Assembly: GCA_047833665.1 (NCBI GenBank)
Contig: CP181261.1
Location: forward strand, 310,001-374,000
Direction of reading: 5' to 3'
DNA length: 64,000 nucleotides
Source of the DNA: Caproicibacter sp047833665
GTDB taxonomy: Bacteria > Bacillota > Clostridia > Oscillospirales > Acutalibacteraceae
Shown: positions 52,673 through 61,940 of the stretch, one piece after another
Layout of the letters: each line of letters begins with the position of its first letter
Numbering within the stretch: the stretch's first letter is position 1
Notes under the pieces: model-generated
Database searches by the model: none
Seen by the model: the letters and a program-made list of their open reading frames with translations, nothing else
Told to the model about the DNA's origin: nothing
Translations under genes and position numbers: made by a program

Positions 52673-54181
52673 ATGAACTCCGGGGACAGCTTTGCGGGGG
52701 CAAAACTCCCATCGGACAAGCTGCAGCAGAATATTGACTACTTAAGGCATCTGTTTACCGGCGACGATACTCTGATTTTTAGACAATTGGAAAACAACAG
52801 GGGAAAGGACACCTTGCGGTTCTGCCTTGTATATGTGGACGGCATGGTAAATAACCGTCTGATGAATCAGGATGTCATCCGCCCCCTGCTTGAATTTGTT
52901 TTTCACAACCACGGCGGAGAATCGATGATTGATACGGTTCAGATGCAGGCCATGTTCGCGAACGATGCCAAAAAAACGGATTCGATAGACGAGTTGATTC
53001 AAGGCATTGTGTATGGGGACACAGTGCTGCTGATGGAAGACTGCTCCCAAGCACTGCTGCTCAATACAAAAGGATTTTCACTGCGCTCCATTACTGAGCC
53101 GGAAAGCGAACGCGTTCTCCGCGGGCCGCGGGAAGGGTTTAATGAATCCATTCTAACCAATCTTTCCATGCTTCGCAGAAAAATCAGGACGCAGGACTTA
53201 AAATTTAAATTTCTTACATTTGGCCGCAGAACGCAGACCAAAGCCTGTATTTGTTATCTGGAGGGCGTTGTCAATCATACGGTGCTGCGGGAATTGGAAG
53301 AACGGCTGCAAAAAATTGATATTGACGGCGTGCTGGATGCAAACTATATTAACGAAATCATCAAGGATTCCCCATGGTCGGCGGTAAAAACCGTGGGAAG
53401 TACAGAACGCCCGGACGTGGTGGCCGGCAAACTGCTGGAGGGGCGTGTGGCGCTGTTTGTGGACGGAACGCCCACCGTTCTGACTGTTCCGCATCTGTTC
53501 ATTGAAAATTTCCAGAGCGATGAGGATTACTATATCCACTTTGCGTTTTCCTCTGTCGGCAGATTCCTCCGCGTGCTGGCGTTTCTGCTGACCCTGAGTC
53601 TTCCCGCAATCTATGTGGCTCTGGTTACGTTCCATCAGGAATTGATTCCAACAGCACTGGTATTCAGTATCGTTTCCGCACGGCAGGGTGTTCCGTTTCC
53701 TACGGCGATGGAAACTATTATGATGTTGGTTGTGTTTGAAATGCTGCGGGAATCGGGCGACCGCATGTCCGGTTCGATGGGGCAGACGCTCAGCATCGTG
53801 GGTGCTTTGGTTATCGGGCAGGCAGCGGTGAATGCGAAAATCGTCAGTGCTCCGATTATCATCGTTGTTGCATTTACAGGTATCTGCGGTTTGATGGTGC
53901 CGCGCCTAAAAGGGTATGTTATTCTCCACCGCTTTCTGCTTTTGATGTTTGCCTGCGCGCTGGGGCTTTATGGGCTGCTGCTTGGCGCGATGGTCATTTT
54001 GACCCAACTGTTCAAAATGACGTCATTTGGAATTCCTATCATGACCAATACGTATTCCAGAGGCTTGCAGGATGAAAAGGATTTGTATGTCCGGGCGCCA
54101 TGGTGGATGATGATTCGGCGCCCGAATTTTCTCTCCCACAACCGAATCAGGCAGACAACGGAAAGGGTGGACCCCAAATGA
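52673..54181 (+). CDS. Spore germination protein, GerA family (A subunit)
   Basis: A 502-residue A subunit of a germinant receptor in the spore inner membrane, which senses nutrients and is thought to form an ion channel. The N-terminal soluble domain (about 1-285) is followed by four to six membrane helices. Family motifs: EGRVALFVDGTPTVLTVPHLFIENFQSDEDYY near residue 255 and RQGVPFPTAMETIMMLVVFEMLRESGDRM near 335. I chose the ATG at 52673, eight bases after AAAGGGG, over those at 52637 (TTG) and 52667. It overlaps the C-subunit gene. Confidence 0.95.
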   Translation: MNSGDSFAGAKLPSDKLQQNIDYLRHLFTGDDTLIFRQLENNRGKDTLRFCLVYVDGMVNNRLMNQDVIRPLLEFVFHNHGGESMIDTVQMQAMFANDAKKTDSIDELIQGIVYGDTVLLMEDCSQALLLNTKGFSLRSITEPESERVLRGPREGFNESILTNLSMLRRKIRTQDLKFKFLTFGRRTQTKACICYLEGVVNHTVLRELEERLQKIDIDGVLDANYINEIIKDSPWSAVKTVGSTERPDVVAGKLLEGRVALFVDGTPTVLTVPHLFIENFQSDEDYYIHFAFSSVGRFLRVLAFLLTLSLPAIYVALVTFHQELIPTALVFSIVSARQGVPFPTAMETIMMLVVFEMLRESGDRMSGSMGQTLSIVGALVIGQAAVNAKIVSAPIIIVVAFTGICGLMVPRLKGYVILHRFLLLMFACALGLYGLLLGAMVILTQLFKMTSFGIPIMTNTYSRGLQDEKDLYVRAPWWMMIRRPNFLSHNRIRQTTERVDPK

Positions 54182-55329
54182 GAAAATGCCGGAAAGTGCT
54201 TATTATTTTTCTGGAAGCGGTTCTGCTTCTGCCGGTATTTTCCGGATGCTGGAGCTACCATGAACTAGAGACATACTCCATTGTTTCCGGACTTGCTGTT
54301 GACAAAGGACAGAATGGGTACAAGTATCATCTGACGATTGAATGTGCAAAGGTATCCGGCGCGGGCAATGAGGGCGAAATGGAACCATTGATTTTTGAAA
54401 GTGACGGCAACACCATTTTCGAGGCGATTCGCAGTCTGCTGCGGGAGTCCGACAAAAAGCTGTATTTTAATCACTGCAATATTGTTATTGTAAGCAGTGA
54501 TATCGCACGGGAAGGCCTGCGTTCCATTGAAGATTGGTTTAAACGGGACGCGGAGCCGCGTATTACTACGCAGCTATTAATTTCCAGAGAAAAGACAGCG
54601 GGAGAAATTCTGCAGTCGGGGCCAAAGTCCGGGCAGATTCTTTCTTACCAAATTGCCAATACGCTCAATCAGAGTGCAAAAAATTATGGCGGGGCCTACC
54701 CTTCGATGATATATGAAATCACGAATATCTTAAATACCAACGGCATCTCTCTTGTGCTGCCGGCCATAGAAACAAAAAAGGAGCCAAGCGGCGATACAGT
54801 TCAGCTTTCCGGGGGTGCCGTATTTCAGGATGACTATCTTGTCGGTTGGCTTGACCCGCAGCCGGCCCAAACGTATGCTTTAATCCGCGATAAAGTCAAA
54901 GGGGGTCTGATTCTGACGGGCCCAACCCCGGATTCTACAGAAATTTGTCTTGAAATATTAAACAACAAAACAAAAATGAATGTGTCCGTTTCAGGCAATA
55001 CGGTGACACCGGAAATCAATGTGGATATGCGTGCCGGATTTGCTGAGCAGAACAGTGAAACGGACTACCTTTCCAAAGCTGGAATTGCCGGCATAGAAAA
55101 ATATGCAGAACAAACCATCGAATATCGAATTGAAGAACTGGTCAAAAGCGTTCAGCAGCGCTATGGCAGCGATATCTTCGGATTTGGCAATAATATTTAT
55201 CAGAATCAGCCGGGAGAATGGGATGAATTGAAACCTAAATGGAATCAGATTTTTAAAACCCTGAACGTAAAGGTAAATGCAACGGTTCACATTACCAATA
55301 CAGCCCTGAATAAGGTAATCATTGAGTAA
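54178..55329 (+). CDS. Spore germination lipoprotein, GerC family
   Basis: A 383-residue Ger(x)C protein, the lipoprotein subunit of the receptor on the outer face of the spore inner membrane. The signal peptide ends in VFSGC, with the lipid-bearing Cys24, followed by the family-typical CWSYHELETYSIVSGLAVDKG. The ATG at 54178 overlaps the stop of the A-subunit gene, with AAAGGGTGG upstream. The long frame from 54100 reads inside that gene. Confidence 0.94.
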   Translation: MRKCRKVLIIFLEAVLLLPVFSGCWSYHELETYSIVSGLAVDKGQNGYKYHLTIECAKVSGAGNEGEMEPLIFESDGNTIFEAIRSLLRESDKKLYFNHCNIVIVSSDIAREGLRSIEDWFKRDAEPRITTQLLISREKTAGEILQSGPKSGQILSYQIANTLNQSAKNYGGAYPSMIYEITNILNTNGISLVLPAIETKKEPSGDTVQLSGGAVFQDDYLVGWLDPQPAQTYALIRDKVKGGLILTGPTPDSTEICLEILNNKTKMNVSVSGNTVTPEINVDMRAGFAEQNSETDYLSKAGIAGIEKYAEQTIEYRIEELVKSVQQRYGSDIFGFGNNIYQNQPGEWDELKPKWNQIFKTLNVKVNATVHITNTALNKVIIE

Positions 55330-55340
55330 CAGGGAAAGCG

Positions 55341-55568
55341 GTGAAAGACATGCGTACGACGTATTTTCTGCTGTTTTTTTCCTTTTTTATTGTCCTGGCA
55401 ATGTTCAGCTTGTACCGCACATGGAACCGGAGGGAATTTGGCTATTATTGGGTGCAGATTCCTGCACTGCTTTTTTCACTGGTGATGAACTTGCTCATCG
55501 CTGCGGAGGTTCATCTTCCCAGTCTTTCGTCCCTGCTGATGAGGGTACTTTCCAAATTTGTTAAATGA
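55341..55568 (+). CDS. Small membrane protein within the germinant receptor operon
   Basis: A protein of 72-75 residues with two membrane helices (about 8-28 and 38-58) and basic loops. The start is either GTG at 55341 or ATG at 55350; site strength does not decide. It lies 11 bases after the C-subunit gene and 10 before the B-subunit gene, so it is a fourth member of the operon. Small accessory membrane proteins (D subunits) occur in some Bacillus receptor operons; identity with those is not established. Confidence 0.7.
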   Translation: MKDMRTTYFLLFFSFFIVLAMFSLYRTWNRREFGYYWVQIPALLFSLVMNLLIAAEVHLPSLSSLLMRVLSKFVK

Positions 55569-55578
55569 GGGTTGTACT

Positions 55579-56724
55579 GTGAATAAAATTGAAATTTCCG
55601 CCAAACAAATGGAAGCAATCGTAGCAGTGTTTCTCTCCAGCAGTGTACTGGTAATGAGGGGGTCATCCAAAGCAGAGCAGGATTCGTGGCTCTGCGTTAT
55701 CGCCGCAACCGTGGCCGTGATTCCCCTGCTGTGGGTGCATACCAAAATTCTGGAGCTTTATCCGGGGCAGAACTATTTTGGTAATGTCATTCGTGCCACG
55801 GGAAAACCGGTTGGTACGGTGCTCTGCCTGTTGCTTATCTTCTACAGTTTGAGCATCGGCACTTTTGTGCTGCGTATTTTTGCAGAATTCATGCATATTG
55901 TCAATATGACGGAAACGCCCCTGATTGCGATTTTAGTCTGTATGACAGCGGTGATGGTGTACACGCTGAGCAACAGGCTGTATGTGTTGGCGCGGATTAG
56001 CAAATTTGTACTGCCGTTTGTTTTAATAACGGTTATCATAACGGTTTTGTTGTCCTACAAAACGATGGACATAAACAATCTGAAACCGATTTTGCACACG
56101 GAGACTTCAAAGCTTTTTGACGGGTTTCTGCTGGTTTTTGCCCTGCCCTATGGGGAAATTATTATCTGCATGCCCATGTTTGGGGCAATGAACCGCAAGG
56201 CAAAGATTTTTCCCACTCTGTTAAAGGCTGTGCTGATTAGTTTTTTGATTATCTTCATCGCAACGGAACGCAACCGGCTGGTTCTGGGGTATTCGGACAG
56301 TATTTACGCTTATCCATCCTACGAAACGGCAAGCGTTATCAGCTTAGGCGGCTTTTTAACCCGCGTGGAAGTTTTGATTGGAATTAATCTTTTGCTTTCC
56401 GGTTTTATTAAAACCGGCGTGCTGTTGTTTACCGTTTGCGATGGTATTGCTAAGACCTTCCATTACCGAGACTATGAACCGTTTGTGGCGCCGATGGGAC
56501 TGGTTTTTATGACGGGTGCCGTCTTGTCGAGTTCCAATACGGTGGAAATGTTTGATTGGCTCAATTATTTGCCTGTTTATTCTTTGCCGTTTCAGATTAT
56601 TATCCCGGTTCTTGTCCTGATTGTGGGAACACTGCGCAAGAAATTTCACAAGCCGCAGAAGAAAGGAAAAGTGCCGGTGAAACATGAAAATAGGTCAGCA
56701 TCACCTAATCCACAGCAAAACTGA
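55579..56724 (+). CDS. Spore germination permease, GerB family
   Basis: A 381-residue B subunit related to amino-acid permeases, thought to bind the germinant. It has ten hydrophobic segments and a basic, hydrophilic C-terminus. The N-terminus KIEISAKQMEAIVAVFLSS matches the family. The start is GTG at 55579 after GAGGGTT; a TTG at 55558 is the alternative. It completes an A-C-small-B operon, followed by a terminator. Confidence 0.93.
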   Translation: MNKIEISAKQMEAIVAVFLSSSVLVMRGSSKAEQDSWLCVIAATVAVIPLLWVHTKILELYPGQNYFGNVIRATGKPVGTVLCLLLIFYSLSIGTFVLRIFAEFMHIVNMTETPLIAILVCMTAVMVYTLSNRLYVLARISKFVLPFVLITVIITVLLSYKTMDINNLKPILHTETSKLFDGFLLVFALPYGEIIICMPMFGAMNRKAKIFPTLLKAVLISFLIIFIATERNRLVLGYSDSIYAYPSYETASVISLGGFLTRVEVLIGINLLLSGFIKTGVLLFTVCDGIAKTFHYRDYEPFVAPMGLVFMTGAVLSSSNTVEMFDWLNYLPVYSLPFQIIIPVLVLIVGTLRKKFHKPQKKGKVPVKHENRSASPNPQQN

Positions 56725-56741
56725 AATTTTTTAAAAAGGGA

Positions 56742-56776
56742 GGAAGAAGGGAGAAAACTCGGCCTTCCTTTTTTCT
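56742..56776 (+). terminator. Terminator of the germinant receptor operon
   Basis: GGAAG-A-AGG pairs with CCT-TCC around an A/G-rich loop, then TTTTTTC. The secA promoter follows, with an extended TGCTATAAT -10 box ending at 56836 and no strong -35 box. Confidence 0.65.
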
Positions 56777-56903
56777 TTTTTGCCATCATTGCGGCAGTAC
56801 AATTTACTTCCATTTTTGTCTCTGCTATGCTATAATAGGCAGGAATAACGAAAATCAGCCGATTTTGGCTTTTGCGGCGGCCAAAACTTTTGAGGTGAAT
56901 TGG

Positions 56904-59660
56904 ATGAAGAATCTTTTAACCGTATTGTTCGGGAACTACTCCAAACGCGAACTGAAACGGATTCAGCCCCTGTGCGACAGAGTGCTTGAATTGGAAGATA
57001 AATACAAAGCGCTTTCGGATGAGGATTTGAAAGCACAGACCCCCGCATTAAAAGAGCGCTTGGCGGCGGGTGCAACACTGGATGATATCCTGCCGGATGC
57101 GTTTGCTGTTTGCCGGGAGGCGGCCGACCGTGTCCTTGGCATGAGGCATTTCCCCGTGCAGATACTGGGCGGCATTGTGCTGCATCAGGGCAGAATTGCG
57201 GAGATGAAAACCGGTGAAGGAAAAACGCTGGTTGCAACACTGCCAGCCTACTTGAACGCACTCTCCGGTAAAGGAGTACACATTGTCACGGTCAACGATT
57301 ACTTGGCTCGCCGCGACTCCGAGTGGATGGGGAAAATCTACCGTTTTTTAGGCCTTTCCGTCGGTCTGATTTTGCATGACATGGATAATAAGGCGCGCAA
57401 AAAAGCTTATAATGCGGATATTACTTACGGGACGAACAACGAGTTTGGTTTTGATTACCTGCGCGACAACATGGTTATTTATAAAGAGGAAAAGGTACAG
57501 CGCGGGCACAACTATGCCATCGTTGACGAAGTGGACTCCATCCTCATAGATGAGGCGAGAACCCCATTGATTATTTCCGGCCAAGGGGAAAAGTCCACGG
57601 AGATGTACACAATAGCGGATCATTTTGCGAAATCGCTGCGGTGCGTGCGTGTTGCGGAACTGAATGAAAAAGAAGACAACGACGCACTGTATCAGGACGC
57701 AGACTATATTGTGGACGAAAAAGCAAAGACTGCCACGCTCACACAGTCCGGTGTAAAAAAGGCGGAGGCTTTCTTCAAAATCGACAACTTAACCGATGCG
57801 GAGAATATTTCCATCCAGCACTATATCAATCAGGCAATTAAGGCGCGCGGCGTTATGCGCAAGGATATTGACTATGTCGTCAAGGACGGCGAGGTCATTA
57901 TAGTGGATGAATTCACAGGCCGCCTGATGTACGGACGCCGATACAATGAGGGACTGCACCAAGCCATCGAGGCAAAAGAGGGCGTGAAAATCGCGCATGA
58001 AAGCAAAACGCTTGCGACTATCACGTTCCAGAATTATTTCCGCATGTATGATAAGCTTTCCGGTATGACCGGAACCGCCATGACGGAGAAAGATGAGTTC
58101 AGCGAAATTTATAAGCTGGACGTGGTCGAAATTCCGACCAATAAGCCGATGATCCGCAAGGATTTGCCGGATGTGGTTTATAAAACCGAGAAAGCGAAAT
58201 TTAAGGCTGTTATCCAAGATATTATAGAACACCATAAAACAGGGCAGCCCGTATTGGTTGGCACAATTTCCATAGAGAAATCGGAAGAACTGAGCAAGCT
58301 TTTGCGTAAAGAGGGCATTAAACACGAGGTGTTAAATGCCAAATACCACGAAAAAGAGGCTGAAATTGTTGCACAAGCGGGACGCAAAGGCGCTGTGACA
58401 ATTGCGACGAACATGGCCGGCCGTGGTACGGATATCGTGCTCGGCGGCAATCCGGAATATATGGCGAAAGCCGAAATGCGCAAGCAGGGTATTCCGGAGG
58501 AACTGATCAGCGAAGCAGATGCGCATTCTGAGACAGACAATGAAGAGATTTTGAATGCGCGCAGAATGTTCCGCGAGCTTGCGGAAAAATATCGGCAGCA
58601 GACTAAAGCAGAGGCGGAAGAAGTGAAAGCCGCCGGAGGGCTTTACATTATCGGCACCGAACGCCATGAATCCCGCCGTATTGACAACCAGCTGCGCGGC
58701 CGTTCCGGACGCCAAGGCGACCCCGGCATGAGCCGGTTCTATATCTCTTTAGAAGACGACTTGATGCGCCTGTTCGGCGGGGACCGCATCAATATGCTGA
58801 TGGAGCGCCTCAAGGTGGACGAGGATATGCCGATTGAAAACAAGATGCTGACAAACACCATTGAAAGTGCGCAGCGCAAAATTGAAGGACGCAACTTCGG
58901 CATCCGCAAGAATGTTCTCCAGTTTGACGACGTGATGAACCGCCAGCGCGAAATCATTTACAGCCAGCGCGACCAAGTGCTCAACGGTGAAAATCTGAAA
59001 GAGCAAATTTTGAAGATGATCGATCAGGCGATAGAGGAACAGGTTGCCCGCTATATGCCAAAAGATGTGGAACCGGAAAACCGCAATTTCAACGGACTGC
59101 GTGACCATTATATGGGCTGGCTGATTGGTCCGGAGGACCTTAATTACACAGATGAAGAAAAAGTCCGGTTGGAACCGGAGGACGTTGCACGCGACCTGAT
59201 TGAAAAAGCGCATGAAATTTACGAACAGCGCGAAAAACAGTTCGGCAGCAAGATTATGCGTGAGTTAGAGCGCGTAGTGCTTTTGAAGAACGTCGATACC
59301 CAGTGGATGGACCACATCGATGCGATGGAGGAACTCAAGAGGGGAATCCGTCTGCGTGCCTACGGACAAAAGGACCCGGTTGTCGAATATCGAATGGAAG
59401 GATTCGATATGTTTGACAACATGATTGCTGCGATTCGCGAAAATACTGCCCGTATGATGCTGACGGTACAAATCCGCACACAGGAGGAGCCAAAGCGCGA
59501 GCAGGTTGCAAAACCAACGGGTACAGCCGGTGGCGCAGCAGCTTCGACCAATAATGCGCATACACCTGTGCGCAAGGGTAAAAAACCCGGGCGCAATGAC
59601 CCATGTCCCTGCGGCAGCGGTAAAAAATACAAAAAATGCTGCGGCAGATATGAGTCTTAA
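56904..59660 (+). CDS. secA: Preprotein translocase subunit SecA
   Basis: A 918-residue ATPase that drives proteins through SecYEG. Walker A is in EMKTGEGKTLVATLPAYL near residue 100, the DEAD-like motif in DEVDSILIDEARTPLIISG near 207, motif VI near GRSGRQGDPG at 605, and the C-terminal zinc-binding tail CPCGSGKKYKKCC ends the protein. The ATG at 56904 follows GAGGTG. No second secA is in the window. Confidence 0.98.
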   Translation: MKNLLTVLFGNYSKRELKRIQPLCDRVLELEDKYKALSDEDLKAQTPALKERLAAGATLDDILPDAFAVCREAADRVLGMRHFPVQILGGIVLHQGRIAEMKTGEGKTLVATLPAYLNALSGKGVHIVTVNDYLARRDSEWMGKIYRFLGLSVGLILHDMDNKARKKAYNADITYGTNNEFGFDYLRDNMVIYKEEKVQRGHNYAIVDEVDSILIDEARTPLIISGQGEKSTEMYTIADHFAKSLRCVRVAELNEKEDNDALYQDADYIVDEKAKTATLTQSGVKKAEAFFKIDNLTDAENISIQHYINQAIKARGVMRKDIDYVVKDGEVIIVDEFTGRLMYGRRYNEGLHQAIEAKEGVKIAHESKTLATITFQNYFRMYDKLSGMTGTAMTEKDEFSEIYKLDVVEIPTNKPMIRKDLPDVVYKTEKAKFKAVIQDIIEHHKTGQPVLVGTISIEKSEELSKLLRKEGIKHEVLNAKYHEKEAEIVAQAGRKGAVTIATNMAGRGTDIVLGGNPEYMAKAEMRKQGIPEELISEADAHSETDNEEILNARRMFRELAEKYRQQTKAEAEEVKAAGGLYIIGTERHESRRIDNQLRGRSGRQGDPGMSRFYISLEDDLMRLFGGDRINMLMERLKVDEDMPIENKMLTNTIESAQRKIEGRNFGIRKNVLQFDDVMNRQREIIYSQRDQVLNGENLKEQILKMIDQAIEEQVARYMPKDVEPENRNFNGLRDHYMGWLIGPEDLNYTDEEKVRLEPEDVARDLIEKAHEIYEQREKQFGSKIMRELERVVLLKNVDTQWMDHIDAMEELKRGIRLRAYGQKDPVVEYRMEGFDMFDNMIAAIRENTARMMLTVQIRTQEEPKREQVAKPTGTAGGAAASTNNAHTPVRKGKKPGRNDPCPCGSGKKYKKCCGRYES

Positions 59661-59691
59661 CGTCATCTAAAGGCAAAAACAATAAAAAATG

Positions 59692-59742
59692 ACCCCTAAG
59701 GGATGTCGGCGTGATAACTTGCCAACCCTTAGGGGTATTTTT
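59692..59742. terminator. Terminator after secA
   Basis: ACCCCTAAGGG (59692-59702) pairs perfectly with CCCTTAGGGGT (59726-59736), followed by TTTTT on the plus strand and preceded by an A-run. The 23-base loop contains a short GTCGGC/GCCAAC-like pairing. It probably also ends the convergent flavoprotein gene. Confidence 0.88.
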
Positions 59743-59755
59743 GCGGCAGGACGTA

Positions 59756-60382
59756 TCATTTGGGGGTTGATACGTCCTGCTTTACCTTTTGAGAAAGAAG
59801 TAAAACTTTCGCTAACTTTTTGCCCGCGTTGGCGGCCATGCGCAGAGCTTTTTCATCGTTTGCTGCCTCTCCTTTTGAAAAAAGGTGCATTACTTTTACG
59901 CTTTCTACCACGCGATATCCCACTGCCTGCAGTGCTTTGTCCATCGCTGGGGAAGTAAAACCCATATCGGATTCATCCTGCTGCTCACAAACGGCAATTG
60001 TAACGGCATAGCGAATACCGGTGATTTCGAATAAACTGGACCACACGGAGCGATCGTTGCTGTCAAAAACATTGTAAACATACAGCCGGTCTAGAAAGTT
60101 TTTTGTCAGTCCGGTTACATTATAAAAGTAAGTGGGGGAGCCGAGTATGATTGCATCGACGCTTTCCAATTCGCGGTAGATTTTTTGCATTTCATCTTTT
60201 ACAGCACAGGAAAAGCAGTCTTTGCACCGCTGGCAGCCGATACAGTCCCCAAATTGATAATCGGATAAATATATTTTTTTTGTTTCCATGTTGCAGCTTG
60301 CTGCCGCTTGCAAGGCGCTGTCAAGCAAGAGGTCCGTGTTTCCGTGTTTTCTTAAACTTCCAACAATGCCTAAAACTTTCAT
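59756..60382 (-). CDS. Iron-sulfur flavoprotein / NADPH-dependent FMN reductase family
   Basis: A 208-residue flavodoxin-fold protein. The FMN-binding start VLGIVGSLRKHGNTDLLL and GSPTYFYNVTG near residue 86 match the family. A cysteine cluster CIGCQRCKDCFSC (51-63) suggests a [4Fe-4S] centre as in archaeal and clostridial iron-sulfur flavoproteins. The substrate is unknown. The ATG at 60382 follows GGAG; the TATACT box upstream (near 60420) suggests a promoter of its own. Confidence 0.88.
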   Translation of the reverse strand: MKVLGIVGSLRKHGNTDLLLDSALQAAASCNMETKKIYLSDYQFGDCIGCQRCKDCFSCAVKDEMQKIYRELESVDAIILGSPTYFYNVTGLTKNFLDRLYVYNVFDSNDRSVWSSLFEITGIRYAVTIAVCEQQDESDMGFTSPAMDKALQAVGYRVVESVKVMHLFSKGEAANDEKALRMAANAGKKLAKVLLLSQKVKQDVSTPK

Positions 60383-60477
60383 ACTGTACTCCATAGAAAA
60401 AAGTATTTTTATTTTAGTATATCATACGGCAAGCAAAAAAACCAAAACAGTGCAGCTGCGAGTTTATATCCTGCCTT

Positions 60478-61269
60478 TTAAATAAGTCCCAAATATTTTA
60501 ATCCCTTTTCAATGCCGTCTTCAAATACACTGGCAGTAATGTAATCGGCTTTTTCCTTCACGGGAGCAACCGCGTTGCCCATTGCAACGCCGCAGCCGAC
60601 TGCATCCATCATGGAAACATCGTTGTAGCCGTCTCCGAAAGCAATGGTATCTTCTTTGGGAATACCGGAATAAGCCAAAAACGTTTCAATGCCTTTAGCT
60701 TTGTTGCAGTCCGGCAAACTCAAATCGGCGGTCAGCCCGCCGGGGTGGTGATTGATAACCATACCGCCGGTAAATGCGCCGGCACATCGATTGTAATCTT
60801 CCTCTGTTTCGAAAACAAAATCTATCAGGCCTGCTTTGACCTGTTCCGGCTGCCAATTATCCACAAGAAAATTCGGCAGACCGTACATTTTCTCTAAGTG
60901 GCGCATCATATGCTGTGGGATATTCCACGTCCAACCGTGATGATTACCTACAAAAACAAAACTGCACCCGAAGGATGAAAAATGAGAGATTAAATGACGA
61001 ATTCGTTCTGGTGAAAATATGCGGTTTACAATATTGGTTCCCTCAAAAACTACGTGTGCACCGTTGGACGCAACGTAGCTTTGAAATAGGCCGGGAAAAA
61101 ATTTATGAATAAACGCTTCCTGCCGGCCGGAACAAATCGCAATTCGGTGGCCGTTTTCACGCAGTTTTTTCAGTGCACGCAGTGTGCTTGGCGGAATTTG
61201 GAACATACGTCCGTTCTTGGTTCCGAGCAATGTACCGTCAATATCGAAAAATACGGTTTTCTGTTTCAT
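60478..61269 (-). CDS. Cof-type HAD-IIB sugar phosphatase family protein
   Basis: A 263-residue HAD hydrolase. Motif I DIDGTLLG (9-16), motif II SGR near 49, motif III Lys in CNKAKG near 187 and motif IV GDGYNDVSM near 206 are present. The C2 cap is type IIB. Such enzymes dephosphorylate sugar phosphates or FMN; specificity is unknown. AGGAGG precedes the ATG. It is divergent from spoVAE. Confidence 0.92.
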   Translation of the reverse strand: MKQKTVFFDIDGTLLGTKNGRMFQIPPSTLRALKKLRENGHRIAICSGRQEAFIHKFFPGLFQSYVASNGAHVVFEGTNIVNRIFSPERIRHLISHFSSFGCSFVFVGNHHGWTWNIPQHMMRHLEKMYGLPNFLVDNWQPEQVKAGLIDFVFETEEDYNRCAGAFTGGMVINHHPGGLTADLSLPDCNKAKGIETFLAYSGIPKEDTIAFGDGYNDVSMMDAVGCGVAMGNAVAPVKEKADYITASVFEDGIEKGLKYLGLI

Positions 61270-61285
61270 TTTTTCCTCCTGTGCA

Positions 61286-61315
61286 TGAATACAATCGTAG
61301 ACGCGGGCGAAACTA
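61286..61315 (+). promoter_or_regulatory. Candidate sigma-G promoter of spoVAE
   Basis: TGAATA (61286-61291), 17 bases, then GAAACTA (61309-61315), matching the sigma-G consensus (TGAATA and CATACTA) at 6/6 and 5/7 positions. The spoVA genes are sigma-G dependent in Bacillus. Confidence 0.6.
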
Positions 61316-61333
61316 AAAGCGAGGTGTTTTGCA

Positions 61334-61690
61334 ATGGATTTTGTTCGTGCATTTCTTGTCGGCGGCGCAATCTGCGTAGTCGGACAGTTGCTGATCGACT
61401 TTACAAACTTGACACCGGCAAGAATCCTGGTCAGTTTTGTTACTTTGGGTGTGGTGCTCGGCGCACTGGGCGTTTATGAGCCGCTGGCAGAGTTTGCCGG
61501 GTGCGGAGCCACCGTTCCGCTGACAGGTTTTGGCTATCTAATGGCGAAAGGCACGTTGGAAGCCGTTCGGGAACATGGCCTGCTGGGCGCGTTCTCCGGC
61601 GGCGTGACAGCGGGGGCGGCCGGAATTGCGGCGGCGGTGTTCTTCGGCTATTTGGCCGCTTTGTTTTCAAAATCGGGCGATAAGAGTTAG
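61334..61690 (+). CDS. spoVAE: Stage V sporulation protein AE
   Basis: A 118-residue membrane protein of the SpoVA channel, which moves dipicolinic acid into the forespore and out at germination. Three to four hydrophobic segments and the family sequence GGAICVVGQLLIDFTNLTPARILV are clear. It follows GAGGTG. The usual partners spoVAC and spoVAD are not adjacent, so the gene stands alone here. The 250 bases after it hold a basic 63-codon open stretch without a usable start, which I do not call a gene. Confidence 0.93.
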   Translation: MDFVRAFLVGGAICVVGQLLIDFTNLTPARILVSFVTLGVVLGALGVYEPLAEFAGCGATVPLTGFGYLMAKGTLEAVREHGLLGAFSGGVTAGAAGIAAAVFFGYLAALFSKSGDKS

Positions 61691-61883
61691 TCCGGCCTAT
61701 CAGTATGCGAAGGCAGGCTACCGGTACGCCAGCCTCGCGTGGCGTATCTTCCGGATTATCAGCGGCAGTTTCCTGTTTACAGTTCTGTGGCAGGTTGCAA
61801 AATATATTTACCGGCTTGTAAAACGGCATCTTGAGCGAAAGCGCAGGAAAAACCGCGAGCGAAAGAAAATTCGGCCTTAAAGC

Positions 61884-61913
61884 AAAACGGACAGGCTTTT
61901 TACAACCTGTCCG
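61884..61913 (-). terminator. Terminator of the 50-residue membrane protein gene
   Basis: CGGACAGG and CCTGTCCG pair around a loop; on the minus strand TTTT follows, so it belongs to the small gene at 61941-62093. Confidence 0.7.
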
Positions 61914-61940
61914 CAATCATGCAGCGCCGCGTTAGATTCC

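Noticed and set aside
61626..61880. 84-codon frame overlapping the end of spoVAE, with a hydrophobic segment and a basic tail
   Set aside because: The only start is a TTG deep inside spoVAE and there is no usable start in the part outside it; may be chance, though the segment could be re-examined.
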